From contig NZ_BAWM01000036.1 in NCBI RefSeq assembly GCF_000759675.1, positions 1-64,000 on the forward strand: a stretch of DNA of 64,000 bases, read 5' to 3'. This stretch comes from Neobacillus niacini (GTDB taxonomy: Bacteria; Bacillota; Bacilli; Bacillales; Cytobacillaceae). Under the pieces are notes generated by a model. That model saw only the letters and a program-made list of their open reading frames with translations. It was not told the origin of the DNA and did not search any database. The translations under genes and the position numbers were made by a program. Of the stretch, positions 33,573 to 42,531 are shown one piece after another; position 1 is the stretch's first letter; every line of letters starts with the position of its first letter.

Positions 33573-35147
33573 CTATTTAGCTGGCAGCTGTTTTAAATAT
33601 TGCTCTTTCAAAACTGATTTTTGAATCTTCCCCGCTGGTGTCTGAGGGAGATTCTTTGCAAATACAATTTGCTTCGGTACTTTATAATCCGCTAAATGCT
33701 GTTTGCAGAACACTTTCACTTCTTCTTCTGAAATCACATCTCCTTCTTTTGGGATAATATAGTACAGACCCACTTCACCTAGGAACGGATCCGGTACTCC
33801 AATTCCTGCTGCGAAAGAAACCTTCGGATGTGACATAAGAATGCTCTCTACCTCTAGAGGGTAAACATTATATCCACCCTGAATATACATTTCCTTCTTA
33901 CGTCCTTTCAAAAACAAATACCCCTCATGATCCAGATACCCCATATCACCCGTATACAGCCAGCCATCTTCTGAAAAGGTTAATTTCGTTTCTTCCTCAA
34001 GCCCAAAGTAACCTTTGGCTCTGCAATCCCCTTTAACGGCTAGTTCACCGACTTCACCATGAGGAAGCTCATTCTGTTCACTATCGACAATTTTTATCTT
34101 AAAATCACCGATTGGAACGCCAATGCTTTCCTGAACTCTTTCTACAGAATCTGTCAGCCTCGTCATAATACACGCACCAGATGTTTCACTAAGTCCATAT
34201 AAATTTACGATTCTAGCATTCTGGAAGTGTATATCAATCAACTCACACTGACTGCGATCGACATTGGAACCACCGACAATACCTATTTTTATTGAACTCA
34301 GGTCATATTTATCGATATCTTTATGATTGCAGAGCATGAGATACATGGTTGGAACTCCGCCAAACATCGTTGGTTTTACTCGGTCGATGACTTGCAGTAC
34401 CTTTTCAGGTATAAATTCTGGAACTAATACAATGCTTCCAAACTTCACTAATAGCGCATGAACGGCACAGGTAATTCCCCCGACATGGTTAAGTGGCAGA
34501 CTCCCAACTGTACAGTCTTTTTCCCCAAGGGATAAGTGGTCTGCCTGGGCTAGTGCAGACTCTAAAATACTTCGATTTGTTATCAAAGTGCCCTTTGGCC
34601 TTCCAGTTGTACCAGATGTATAAATGACGATAGCAGTATCATCTTCCTTTACATCTTGCTTACACTGATCCAGACTGCTTTTATTAACCTCATAATTTAA
34701 TAGATTATTTAACTTCAGACTGCCCTCAAAACCTTTTTCAATAAAAATATATTTTTCAACAGTCGGGACTTTTTTACGAAATTTTTGGAAGAAACCAGAA
34801 AAATCAAATCCCTGATGATCCGAAATGGAAACAATTCCTTTCGCCTTAGAATTGTTTAGCATATATTCTAGTTCTGCCTCACGATAGCGAGGATTTAAAG
34901 CCACCACACCAACACCGATCTTTGCGGCAGCAAAATAGCTGTAAAGCCACTCTAACTGATTCAATGCGAGGATCGCAAGGTTGTCTCCTCTCCTAAATCC
35001 TTCCTCTAACAGTGCAGACGCCAGCGCATCTGTAATTTTATCTAGCTCCTTAAAGGTTACTTTTTCGTTATTACAGATTAAAAATGGTTTATCAGGATAT
35101 TGGGATACAGCTCTTTTTAAGGCTCTATGAACAATCCAATCTTGCAA
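33573..35147 (-). CDS. Acyl-CoA synthetase (AMP-binding), distal copy
   Basis: A 524-aa adenylate-forming CoA ligase with A3 'IYTSGTTGRPKG', 'NLYGLSETSG', hinge 'YTGDMGYLDHEGYLFLKGRKK' (given in two parts: TGD and GRKK) and the catalytic Lys in 'GKIQKSVLK'. It lies 37 bp downstream of another CoA ligase on the same strand, so the two form a unit. Compared with the operon ligase it is clearly diverged, suggesting a different acid. The promoter is probably the sigma-54-like site at 36.9 kb. Confidence 0.88.
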   Translation of the reverse strand: MQDWIVHRALKRAVSQYPDKPFLICNNEKVTFKELDKITDALASALLEEGFRRGDNLAILALNQLEWLYSYFAAAKIGVGVVALNPRYREAELEYMLNNSKAKGIVSISDHQGFDFSGFFQKFRKKVPTVEKYIFIEKGFEGSLKLNNLLNYEVNKSSLDQCKQDVKEDDTAIVIYTSGTTGRPKGTLITNRSILESALAQADHLSLGEKDCTVGSLPLNHVGGITCAVHALLVKFGSIVLVPEFIPEKVLQVIDRVKPTMFGGVPTMYLMLCNHKDIDKYDLSSIKIGIVGGSNVDRSQCELIDIHFQNARIVNLYGLSETSGACIMTRLTDSVERVQESIGVPIGDFKIKIVDSEQNELPHGEVGELAVKGDCRAKGYFGLEEETKLTFSEDGWLYTGDMGYLDHEGYLFLKGRKKEMYIQGGYNVYPLEVESILMSHPKVSFAAGIGVPDPFLGEVGLYYIIPKEGDVISEEEVKVFCKQHLADYKVPKQIVFAKNLPQTPAGKIQKSVLKEQYLKQLPAK

Positions 35148-35184
35148 ACTCTAACACCTCCCAATTTATTAGAAAAACGAATCT

Positions 35185-36741
35185 TTAGACTGGATTATTA
35201 GAATATAAACTTTGGTATTTTTCTCTTAGGACGTGCTTTTGAATTTTACCGGTGGTGGTCATTGGGAGTTCATTTACAATTAACACTTCTTTTGGGACTT
35301 GGAATGAGCCGAGATGTTCTGTGCAGTATGCAAGAATGTCTTCCTTCGTGGCTTCCTCCCCTGGCTTTAGGACAACAAATGCCGTTACCGCCTCAATCCA
35401 GCGTTCATGTGGAAGTCCAACCGCAACAGCATTTAACACTTTGTAATATGACAACAGAACCTGTTCCACTTGAATAGAAGCAACATTTTCCCCGCCTGTC
35501 TTGATCATGTCCTTCTTTCTGTCGACAAACACTATCAGCCCATCCTCATCAAGATATCCTAAATCTCCTGTATGATGCCAGCAATGTTGTCTTGCTCGGT
35601 TTGTTTCTTCTGGATTATTCAGATACCCATCCATGACATTAGGGCCGCGATGAACGATTTCGCCTACTTCCCCTTTGCCAAGTAGCTTCCCGTTTTCATC
35701 CATAATGGCTACATCCGTTATCAATGACGGTGTTCCCCAATATGGTCCAGATTTCCTTAGCTGGTCCTCTGGTTTGAAAACACAGGTTGCCGGGTACATT
35801 TCGGTTTGCCCCGAGCCAAGTGCGAATTCACAGCCTAGTTCATTTATACCTTTTTCAAGCGTATTCCGGTCCATCGGAGCCATTGCATATAAACAATAGC
35901 GCAAACTTGATAGATTATATTTTTCAAAGGAAGGATGATAGAGAAATGCTCTGTACATCATCGGCAAACCAAACATCCAGGTAATCTTTTCTTTTTCCAC
36001 CGTTTTCATAAATACTTCCGGTTCGAACCCATGAATAATGACAACCGTAGCACCTAGATGGAAGAAGGACGCCACCAGCGTATGCTGTGCACAATGGAAA
36101 GCCGGCATCATGAGTGTGGCAATGTCATCTTTCACCATTCCGGCTTCGATAATATTGGCAAGACTGGCAATGAACACCGCTTGATGGTTGATTAGCACTC
36201 CTTTAGGTGTTCCCGTGGTGCCGCTCGTAAACATTATCTGTGCAACATCTCTGTCAGCTACATTTACTTCGGGCTCGAATGTTTGCTGGGAGTGAAGTTT
36301 ATTTTCAAATTTTTCAGCCTCCAGCGCACCATTACCGATAACGATTAATTCAGGACAAATGCTTGATAACTCCTCTTTTTTACCCTGTAAAAACATCTCA
36401 TCACATAGCAGCACTTTCGCCCGAACTTCCGAAAGGATATAGAACTTTTCATTAAAGGAAACACCAGGATTTATCGGAACCCAAACTAAACCAGCCTTCA
36501 CAATCCCAAAAATCGCAACCAAGAACTGCCAAGAATTTCCGCAAATCGAAGCTACACTATCTCCTTTTTCTAATCCAAGGTCTAACAAGTAGTGGGCAAA
36601 GCGGTTGCAATCATTATTAAACTCTTTATAGGTAATTCTTCTGTCACCGGAAATAACCGCTGTTTTATCAGGATTTTTTGCGGCTGTCCTTCGAACAATA
36701 TCCCCAATTGCCACACGATTTAAGATTGAAATTTCACTCAC
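35185..36741 (-). CDS. Acyl-CoA synthetase (AMP-binding), proximal copy
   Basis: A 518-aa CoA ligase. A3 is 'MFTSGTTGTPKG', followed by 'ALGSGQTEMYP' at the A5 position, 'HTGDLGYLDEDG' and 'DRKKDMIKTGGENV' at the hinge, and 'GKIQKHVLR' with the catalytic Lys. It resembles fatty-acyl/crotonobetaine-type ligases by pattern only. Upstream lies 0.7 kb without a credible gene but with a sigma-54-like element. With the ligase downstream it probably activates acids entering the adjacent pathway. Confidence 0.87.
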   Translation of the reverse strand: MSEISILNRVAIGDIVRRTAAKNPDKTAVISGDRRITYKEFNNDCNRFAHYLLDLGLEKGDSVASICGNSWQFLVAIFGIVKAGLVWVPINPGVSFNEKFYILSEVRAKVLLCDEMFLQGKKEELSSICPELIVIGNGALEAEKFENKLHSQQTFEPEVNVADRDVAQIMFTSGTTGTPKGVLINHQAVFIASLANIIEAGMVKDDIATLMMPAFHCAQHTLVASFFHLGATVVIIHGFEPEVFMKTVEKEKITWMFGLPMMYRAFLYHPSFEKYNLSSLRYCLYAMAPMDRNTLEKGINELGCEFALGSGQTEMYPATCVFKPEDQLRKSGPYWGTPSLITDVAIMDENGKLLGKGEVGEIVHRGPNVMDGYLNNPEETNRARQHCWHHTGDLGYLDEDGLIVFVDRKKDMIKTGGENVASIQVEQVLLSYYKVLNAVAVGLPHERWIEAVTAFVVLKPGEEATKEDILAYCTEHLGSFQVPKEVLIVNELPMTTTGKIQKHVLREKYQSLYSNNPV

Positions 36742-36918
36742 TCAGCCTTCACCCCTAAATTTTTATTGAAATCTTTGTACACAAAACTCATTCTTATTTT
36801 TTTGCTCACCTCCACAACGTTCCTGACATATTGCGGAATCGGATCTCTCTGACCATTTCACTTTCATTTGGAACCGCTTCCATTTTTAATCTTGGGAAAT
36901 GGGCTCTACAAAATGAAA

Positions 36919-36935
36919 TGCAAGAAACATACCAA
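36919..36935 (-). promoter_or_regulatory. Weaker sigma-54-like promoter before the two CoA ligases
   Basis: On the minus strand TTGGTATGTTTCTTGCA keeps the invariant GG and GC at the right spacing, with two C-to-T changes from TTGGCACGNNNNTTGCW. It lies 178 bp before the ligase start. AACAGTTTGTTT (37030) and GAACACTGTTTTC (37052) upstream resemble the activator-site motif near 31291. The rest of the 36742-37413 interval has only short frames without ribosome sites. Confidence 0.5.
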
Positions 36936-37413
36936 TTTACCCATGCTGGTAATTTGCTTAGAAATTGAAAATGACTGACTGTATGGATGTACATGTGTTA
37001 AGAAAAAAGGACAGATGTGCTATCCGGTAAACAGTTTGTTTGGAAAGATAAGAACACTGTTTTCTTGGCAGATTCCCAAAATAAAACGCATGCCAAGTTG
37101 ACAATCCGCATGCTTTCATGGGTTGAACTTTTATTTATAAAAAATACAGCATAAACCCCCGTTGGATAGATAAGAAATAATCGATTTGGCAAAAAAATGA
37201 GTAAGGATAGATGTCCCTACTCTTCATAAATAGCTGTATTTTGGCGATTTTATTTACCCACATTCAGGAATGGTCGATTTTCAGGTGTCTATTCTTCCAG
37301 TTTCGTAACCATAGAATAATCTTATCTTTAATTCAGAATCAATGGCTTGTTTAAGTGGCCTGGCTCTTTACCATGATACCTGATATTTGGAGATTGTCGA
37401 TTTAATATCAAAG

Positions 37414-37455
37414 CCGAAAAATGCTGCAGCAAAAATTAGCTGCAGCATTTTTCGG
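37414..37455. terminator. Long hairpin terminator of the MarR-TerC unit
   Basis: CCGAAAAATGCTGCAGC and GCTGCAGCATTTTTCGG form a perfect 17-bp stem with an eight-base loop, 16 bp after the terC-like stop. T-runs lie inside the arms on both strands. Confidence 0.8.
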
Positions 37456-37470
37456 TTGATAACTCCATTC

Positions 37471-38232
37471 CTAATGAGAGTACTTTTCTGCTCTAGATTT
37501 GCGAATATAATGGATAATGAATGTTACCAAAAATGATAATACCAAGAAACCGATAAAAATTTCGTTTGCAATGTGAAAATCCACCAACGTTAATCCCATT
37601 TTAATCGCAATAAAGGTGATTAAAATGTAGGCTGTCGTCTCTAGCTCAGGGACTCTGTCCATTAATGCGATGAAGAATGTCGCCACACCCCGCATAAGTA
37701 GAATCCCAATCATACCACCAAGTAAGATGACCCAAACTTCTTCAGAAACAGCTAGTGCAGTCAGGATACTATCCACTGAAAAGGCTAAATCCATAAGCTC
37801 CACGGAGATAACAGTTGCCCAGAAGAAACCAAATGTTTTCACTAACCAGCCTTTTGGTTGTACTTGTTCTCCCTCTTCTCCTGCCTCCTTGTGAAGTAGC
37901 TTGTCCTTAAAGAATTTAACTGCAAGCCACAACAAGTATAGGGCACCGATTAATTTAATCCACCATAATTTAATTAAAAATGTTCCTAAACCGATAAAGA
38001 TGAATCGGAATATATAAGCTCCCCAGAGACCATATACCAATGCCTTTTTTTGCTGTTCTTTTGGTAATGGCTTAACAAAAGCTGACAACACTAACGCATT
38101 ATCCGCCGATAAGATACATTCGAGGACGGCCAAAGATAGTATTAACCCCCAAGCTTTTGGTGAGGTTAACACCTCCGCCCACATATGCCAATCTAACATT
38201 GAAGAATAAGTTGATACAATTCCTTCCCACAT
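37471..38232 (-). CDS. TerC-family membrane protein (manganese-export type)
   Basis: A 253-aa protein with seven or more TM segments. The two TerC acidic blocks are clear: 'LECILSADNALVLSAFV' and 'LMDLAFSVDSILTALAV', whose Asp residues are thought to bind metal. Members such as Alx and YkoY/YceF export manganese or help metalate exported enzymes. AAAGGAG precedes the ATG. It is the second gene of a MarR-TerC pair. I saw no yybP-ykoY-type Mn riboswitch upstream, so the MarR protein is the likely controller. Confidence 0.88.
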   Translation of the reverse strand: MWEGIVSTYSSMLDWHMWAEVLTSPKAWGLILSLAVLECILSADNALVLSAFVKPLPKEQQKKALVYGLWGAYIFRFIFIGLGTFLIKLWWIKLIGALYLLWLAVKFFKDKLLHKEAGEEGEQVQPKGWLVKTFGFFWATVISVELMDLAFSVDSILTALAVSEEVWVILLGGMIGILLMRGVATFFIALMDRVPELETTAYILITFIAIKMGLTLVDFHIANEIFIGFLVLSFLVTFIIHYIRKSRAEKYSH

Positions 38233-38260
38233 GATGCATATCTCCTTTTATATTAAACGT

Positions 38261-38698
38261 TCAGTCCATTTTTTCCAGCAATTCATTCAATTTCTTGAGA
38301 CCATTGATGATTTCGGTCAATGAATGATCTGTTTCCCCTTGAATGGAATGTGAGATTTTCTCGATTAATTCTTGATTGATCTCTTCTACCACACTAATTC
38401 CCTTCTCTGAAAGAGCTACCTTTACCACTCTCTCGTCTCCTTCATCTCTTACACGTTCGATAAATCCTTTACTTTCAAGTTTTTTGCACATCGTTGATAT
38501 ATTAGTTCCGGCAATATGTAACCGACTTGCTAAGGTGCCGATTGTATGAGTTCCATGTTGCTGTATTTCTATTAGTATCCTTCCTTGCAATGTGGTTATC
38601 CCATGGTGGTCACATAAAGTGTTAATTAAATTATTGGTTCTCTCATTAATCTTCCTTGTGTAGTTCCAAAGGATATTTTTAAAATCAATTACATCCAT
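38261..38698 (-). CDS. MarR-family transcriptional regulator
   Basis: A 145-aa winged-helix protein. 'TLQGRILIEIQQHGTHTIGTLA' spans the first DNA-binding helices (in two blocks) and 'GTNISTMCKKLESKGFIERV' the recognition helix region. 'RDEGDERVVKVALSEKG' is the wing. I chose the ATG after GGAGGTAACC. It is co-transcribed with the TerC-family gene 28 bp downstream. A strongly AT palindromic region upstream could be its operator. Confidence 0.88.
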   Translation of the reverse strand: MDVIDFKNILWNYTRKINERTNNLINTLCDHHGITTLQGRILIEIQQHGTHTIGTLASRLHIAGTNISTMCKKLESKGFIERVRDEGDERVVKVALSEKGISVVEEINQELIEKISHSIQGETDHSLTEIINGLKKLNELLEKMD

Positions 38699-38714
38699 GG
38701 TTACCTCCAATTAA

Positions 38715-38732
38715 ATATAATGTATATTATAT
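38715..38732. promoter_or_regulatory. Candidate MarR operator/promoter, AT palindrome
   Basis: ATATAATGTATATTATAT is an 18-bp near-palindrome inside about 45 bp of almost pure A/T just upstream of the MarR start. MarR proteins often bind such repeats over their own promoter. The rest of 38733-39042 shows no gene. Confidence 0.4.
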
Positions 38733-39042
38733 ATGATTTATATATATTATATATTATAGTCTTTTAAATATCAAATTTTTTTACCATAACTTTGCTAAAC
38801 GAAAAAAAGTTGATTAACTACATGATAGTCGGTAACCAACTTCTTCTATTTAAATGACTCTTTTTCCATGATTTGATTTAATTGAAAATAAGATCCTTGT
38901 AGTTAATAAACGTCGTATCCTCTACAAATAATGTTCCTGAATGCAAGAATCTTGACTAAATTTGTTATTTTGCTTTTTTATTACTATCGATAGGGCAATA
39001 ATATACCAATATGTAGAAAAACGAATACAGGGGGAAGATGCT

Positions 39043-40464
39043 TTGGAACATACTTGGCTTTCTCTGTTACCATTTTTAATTGTTATTGCCATGTCTATCT
39101 GGCTAAAAAATATCTTACCTGGTCTAGTCGTTGGGCTTGTTGTGGGTTCTTTGATTTTCACCTCGGATATATTAGATGGAACGATTCAAAGTGTATCCTA
39201 TATGGTCACAACCCTTTCAGATAAGACCAATATTAAAATTATCGGATTTCTTTACTTGTTTGGCGGTCTTGTGGGGATGATGAACATTTCTGGGGGGATT
39301 AAAGGTTTTTCTGAATGGGTTGGGACCAAGATTAAGAGTGAGCGCGGGCTGCTTGGATTGATCTGGCTAACCCTCCCTTTTACCTTTATGATGCCGATGT
39401 TTCGGATTATGATGATAGGACCTGTCGTCAAATCCCTTGCGAAAAAAATGAACGTTTCCAAGCAAAAAGTCGGGCTGACGATGGATATCTCGACTGAGTC
39501 TGTCATTGTTCTTTTACCGGTCGCGACCGCATTTGTTGGCTTCATGGTTTCTTTAGTGGAAGGTAGTATTCGGGAATTGGATTTTGGTATGTCACCCTAC
39601 AAAGTATTCTTACTGAGTATCTTGTTTAACTTTTTTGCCATTATTACGCTTGTTATTGGATTAATCCAAACCATATGGAATCGTGGTACTGGGAAATCCA
39701 ATGTAAAAGGTGTTCAAGAGCAGCTGGATGAAGAAGAGCATGAATTTCATCGAATTGGAATTAAAAAAGAATTATCGATGGTAAAAGCACAGCCTTGGAA
39801 CTTGATTGTACCTGTTTTTTTACTTTTAGGATTATCACTGTTTTTGTTGTGGCAGGACGGTAAGAGTAAAGGAGCAAAAACGGTTTTTGATGCTTTTTCT
39901 ATTGCAGATGCAACCTTTGTCATGCTCTTAGCTGTTTTTATCACTCTCATCCTATCGTTCATTTTTTATATTATAAGACGGCAACATCTTAGTGAGCTGT
40001 TATACCATTTTTATGATGGCGGAAATCAGATGATGGAAGCGATAAGTCTGCTCGTACTGATTTGGTCACTTACACTATCTGCAGAGGATCTTGGTTTTTC
40101 TACCTTTATCAGTTCAACTTTGGGGGCTTTTTTACCAGCTTGGTTAACTCCAGCCACGATCTTTCTTCTCGGATCGATTGTCGGCTACTTTATAGGTTCC
40201 TCGTGGGGAACATGGGGATTGTTTATGCCATTAGGCGTTAGTTTGGCTGTCTCGACTGGGGCATCCATCCCGTTAACCGTAGGTGCAGTATTTGCAAGTG
40301 GCGCATTTGGGGCTTTAGCTTCACCTTTGGGAGATACCACGATTACGACTGCTTCCATTATGGATTTGCCGATTGTCGAGTATGCACGTTATAAATTGAA
40401 GGTTTCCTTGATAGGAGGAGTCATATCAATCGCATTCTATCTCGCTGCTGCCTCCTTTATTTAA
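39043..40464 (+). CDS. NhaC-family Na+/H+ antiporter-like protein
   Basis: A 473-aa membrane protein with about ten to twelve TM segments of the NhaC/ArsB-NhaD ion-transporter superfamily. The blocks 'STESVIVLLPVATAFVGFM', 'GSSWGTWGLFMPLGVSLA' and 'FASGAFGALASPLGDTTI' are typical of the NhaC domain. I place the start at a TTG nine bases after AGGGGGAAG, because the longer frame from 38962 begins with sequence that lacks a ribosome site. The 21-bp tandem repeat follows two codons after the stop. Substrate may be Na+/H+ or an amino acid or organic-acid exchange. Confidence 0.85.
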   Translation: MEHTWLSLLPFLIVIAMSIWLKNILPGLVVGLVVGSLIFTSDILDGTIQSVSYMVTTLSDKTNIKIIGFLYLFGGLVGMMNISGGIKGFSEWVGTKIKSERGLLGLIWLTLPFTFMMPMFRIMMIGPVVKSLAKKMNVSKQKVGLTMDISTESVIVLLPVATAFVGFMVSLVEGSIRELDFGMSPYKVFLLSILFNFFAIITLVIGLIQTIWNRGTGKSNVKGVQEQLDEEEHEFHRIGIKKELSMVKAQPWNLIVPVFLLLGLSLFLLWQDGKSKGAKTVFDAFSIADATFVMLLAVFITLILSFIFYIIRRQHLSELLYHFYDGGNQMMEAISLLVLIWSLTLSAEDLGFSTFISSTLGAFLPAWLTPATIFLLGSIVGYFIGSSWGTWGLFMPLGVSLAVSTGASIPLTVGAVFASGAFGALASPLGDTTITTASIMDLPIVEYARYKLKVSLIGGVISIAFYLAAASFI

Positions 40465-40467
40465 TAT

Positions 40468-40593
40468 ATCTACACACTTTTTGAATTTATCTACACACTT
40501 TTGTCCGATTTCTACACATTTTATTTCGATATCTACACACTTTTTCAGGAAATCTACACTAAATAGCTCGATATCTACAATTCAGTGATAAAT
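40468..40593 (+). repeat. Six-unit tandem repeat with an exact 21-bp period
   Basis: Units begin at 40468, 40489, 40510, 40531, 40552 and 40573, each opening with [A/T]TCTACA and the best four with TCTACACAyTTTT. The last seven or so bases vary. 21 bp is two helical turns and also seven codons: in frame with the antiporter, after its stop, it reads as IYTLxxx-like heptapeptides until TAG in unit five. There is no start codon. Too short in period for CRISPR. Confidence 0.85.
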
Positions 40594-40614
40594 TTAAGAA
40601 GCGAGGAATTAATT

Positions 40615-40770
40615 ATGAACGTTTTAGAACTGTATGAGGAAGGTTGGACTGCAGAAGATATTGAAAAAGCCGAAACTGAGTATCGTGATGGTTCTGAACA
40701 TGGTTGGAATTTAATGTTCGGTGGATTAAAGCAGTTAGTTGAAACAGGTAAAATTAATTATCCATTTTAA
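40615..40770 (+). CDS. Small acidic hypothetical protein, 51 aa
   Basis: I do not recognise a family. The protein has two predicted helices ('VLELYEEGWTAEDIEKAETEY' region, in two parts, and 'MFGGLKQLVETGKI') and is soluble and acidic. GCGAGGA lies seven bases before the ATG, and a strong terminator follows, so it looks like a real gene. It sits right after the 21-bp repeat array. Confidence 0.55.
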   Translation: MNVLELYEEGWTAEDIEKAETEYRDGSEHGWNLMFGGLKQLVETGKINYPF

Positions 40771-40776
40771 AACAGC

Positions 40777-40816
40777 AAACACGAGCGGTCACTTCCGCTC
40801 GTGTTTGTTCTTTTTT
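40777..40816 (+). terminator. Terminator after the 51-aa gene
   Basis: AAACACGAGCGG and CCGCTCGTGTTT form a perfect 12-bp stem with a six-base loop, followed by GTTCTTTTTT. Confidence 0.88.
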
Positions 40817-40927
40817 ATAAAAATCACTTTGATTGACGTCTGCTTTTAAGTAAGTAATTGTTAAATATTCCTCCTAGGTTCCCTATTTATTCTATTCCAA
40901 TCGCCGACCTATAAATAGACTCATCCG

Positions 40928-42178
40928 TTAAGTTATCTTCGGTAAGAGAATAATAAATTCTGTCCCAATATCCTTTTCACTGTTCACTTGTATTTTACCT
41001 TTGAATGAACGTACAATTTGAAAACTTACCATCATACCTAGTCCTGTCCCACTTTCCTTTAAGGAATAATACGGAGATCCAAGCATATCAATTTGCTTTT
41101 TTGTCATACCAATCCCTTGATCTTTAATGTTAATATTTATATATCCATCATTAGTTGATGTACATGTAATCCAGACAATTCCACCATTCGGCATAGACTC
41201 TATCGCATTTTTCAAAATATTAATCAAAGACTGATTCAATTTTTGAGGGTTAGCATAAATCCAACAGTTAGCAAGAATATCAGTTTTAATTTCAACATTA
41301 TGGTTCAGGGTGTAACTTTGAATGATGTTTACTACACGTTGTAATTGATAACCTACGTCTATTCTTTCGTTGTTATAAATGGATGGTTTTCCAAAAGATA
41401 AAAAATCATTAATAATTTCATTTGCACGGTCTAATTCTTCAAGGGATATTTGGATATATTCCTTCTTTTGATCAGGCAGATCAGGTTCGTTTAGAAGTTG
41501 CAGAAACCCACGAGTAACTTGCAGCGGATTTCTAATTTCATGAGCGAAAACACTTGTTAACTCACTTATTACTCGTATTTTCTCCGAGTTATGCAACTCT
41601 AATCGTAGCTGGTGAATCTCCCTGATCGTTTCTTCTAACATAGCAAAGAACCAAGTAACTACCACTGCAAAGATAAGATGAATAATCTGCACTTTAAGAT
41701 AATCTATGGAAAAATCTCTTAGAATTCCAAAAAAAGTAAGGCCAATAAAACAATAGTAAAAGGAAAGACCCACAGCAATTTTTACCCTTAAATCTTTTTT
41801 CGAACTTGCAAACGATTTTTGAAAATACAATATTACAGGCAGGGAAAATAATAAGACTAGAACAGTATTATAAAATCCTATATCTATTCCAAAATAAAGT
41901 CGATATAGGATGATAAGTGCTGATAGGAAAATTCCTGACAAAAATCCGCCATATAAGGTCCCAAATAATAGAGGAATAATTCTTAACTCTAAACGAGCAT
42001 TTTGACCAAAAACCACTGGAAAGGACATGCAAGCTATTATTGTTATTCCCCACATAATGGTCCTGATTACTTTTCTATTTTTATCATTCTTTACCCTCTC
42101 TGTAATAAATGTATAGTATATAAATATGGGTATTAGCATAAACGTAAGCTGCAGCAAAAAATCCTTAATTATACTCAT
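40928..42178 (-). CDS. Orphan membrane histidine kinase (KinB-like)
   Basis: A 416-aa kinase. Residues 1-185 hold about six TM segments resembling the 5TM-LYT sensor module, with almost no extracellular domain. HisKA has 'FAHEIRNPLQVTRGFLQLL' with the His near residue 213. The ATPase domain has 'ILKNAIESMPNGG', 'DQGIGM' and 'GTGLGMMVS'. No response regulator gene is adjacent, as for the sporulation kinases of Bacillus (KinB has a similar layout). A role in the phosphorelay is plausible but inferred from layout only. Confidence 0.8.
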   Translation of the reverse strand: MSIIKDFLLQLTFMLIPIFIYYTFITERVKNDKNRKVIRTIMWGITIIACMSFPVVFGQNARLELRIIPLLFGTLYGGFLSGIFLSALIILYRLYFGIDIGFYNTVLVLLFSLPVILYFQKSFASSKKDLRVKIAVGLSFYYCFIGLTFFGILRDFSIDYLKVQIIHLIFAVVVTWFFAMLEETIREIHQLRLELHNSEKIRVISELTSVFAHEIRNPLQVTRGFLQLLNEPDLPDQKKEYIQISLEELDRANEIINDFLSFGKPSIYNNERIDVGYQLQRVVNIIQSYTLNHNVEIKTDILANCWIYANPQKLNQSLINILKNAIESMPNGGIVWITCTSTNDGYININIKDQGIGMTKKQIDMLGSPYYSLKESGTGLGMMVSFQIVRSFKGKIQVNSEKDIGTEFIILLPKIT

Positions 42179-42428
42179 CTTCGTTACCTTTCAAATTCTC
42201 TTCAATATCTGAATCCTGCAATAATCATGTTCATTATGTTTATGACTGTTCTATACAAACAATCATCATACATTAAGTAAGAACCAATATTAGTATTTAT
42301 TCATTACACATTATACTTTAAAGTTACCATAATTTGTCGACTTTTGTTTTCTTCATTAAAGTACAATGGAAATAAGGTCATTTGCAAGAATCTTTAAGAA
42401 CAGAAATGCATAGAAATCGCTATATTCC

Positions 42429-42471
42429 AACAAAAAATGCCTATCAAATTATCACGCAATTTGATAGACAT
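42429..42471 (-). terminator. Terminator-like hairpin after the guanine deaminase gene
   Basis: CTATCAAATT and AATTTGATAG form a perfect 10-bp stem with a seven-base loop, extended by ATG/CAT after one mismatch. On the minus strand TTTTTTG follows. It lies 60 bp after the deaminase stop. Confidence 0.75.
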
Positions 42472-42531
42472 CTACTTTACAATTAGGGAACAGAACCTGT
42501 TAATATTTGTATTTTGGGTTCCTATTTAATA

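Noticed and set aside
37077-37100. Another possible sigma-54 site (CTTGGCATGCG on the minus strand)
   Set aside because: The -12 part lacks the required GC at the correct spacing.
36806-37192. Two short minus-strand frames upstream of the CoA ligases
   Set aside because: No ribosome site, no recognisable protein features, and they overlap the sigma-54-like element and its upstream motifs.
38233-38260. yybP-ykoY manganese riboswitch before the TerC gene
   Set aside because: Only 28 bp separate it from the MarR gene, and no such structure is visible upstream of MarR either.
40468-40593. CRISPR array
   Set aside because: The period is only 21 bp with 7-14 conserved bases and no room for spacers; no cas genes are nearby.
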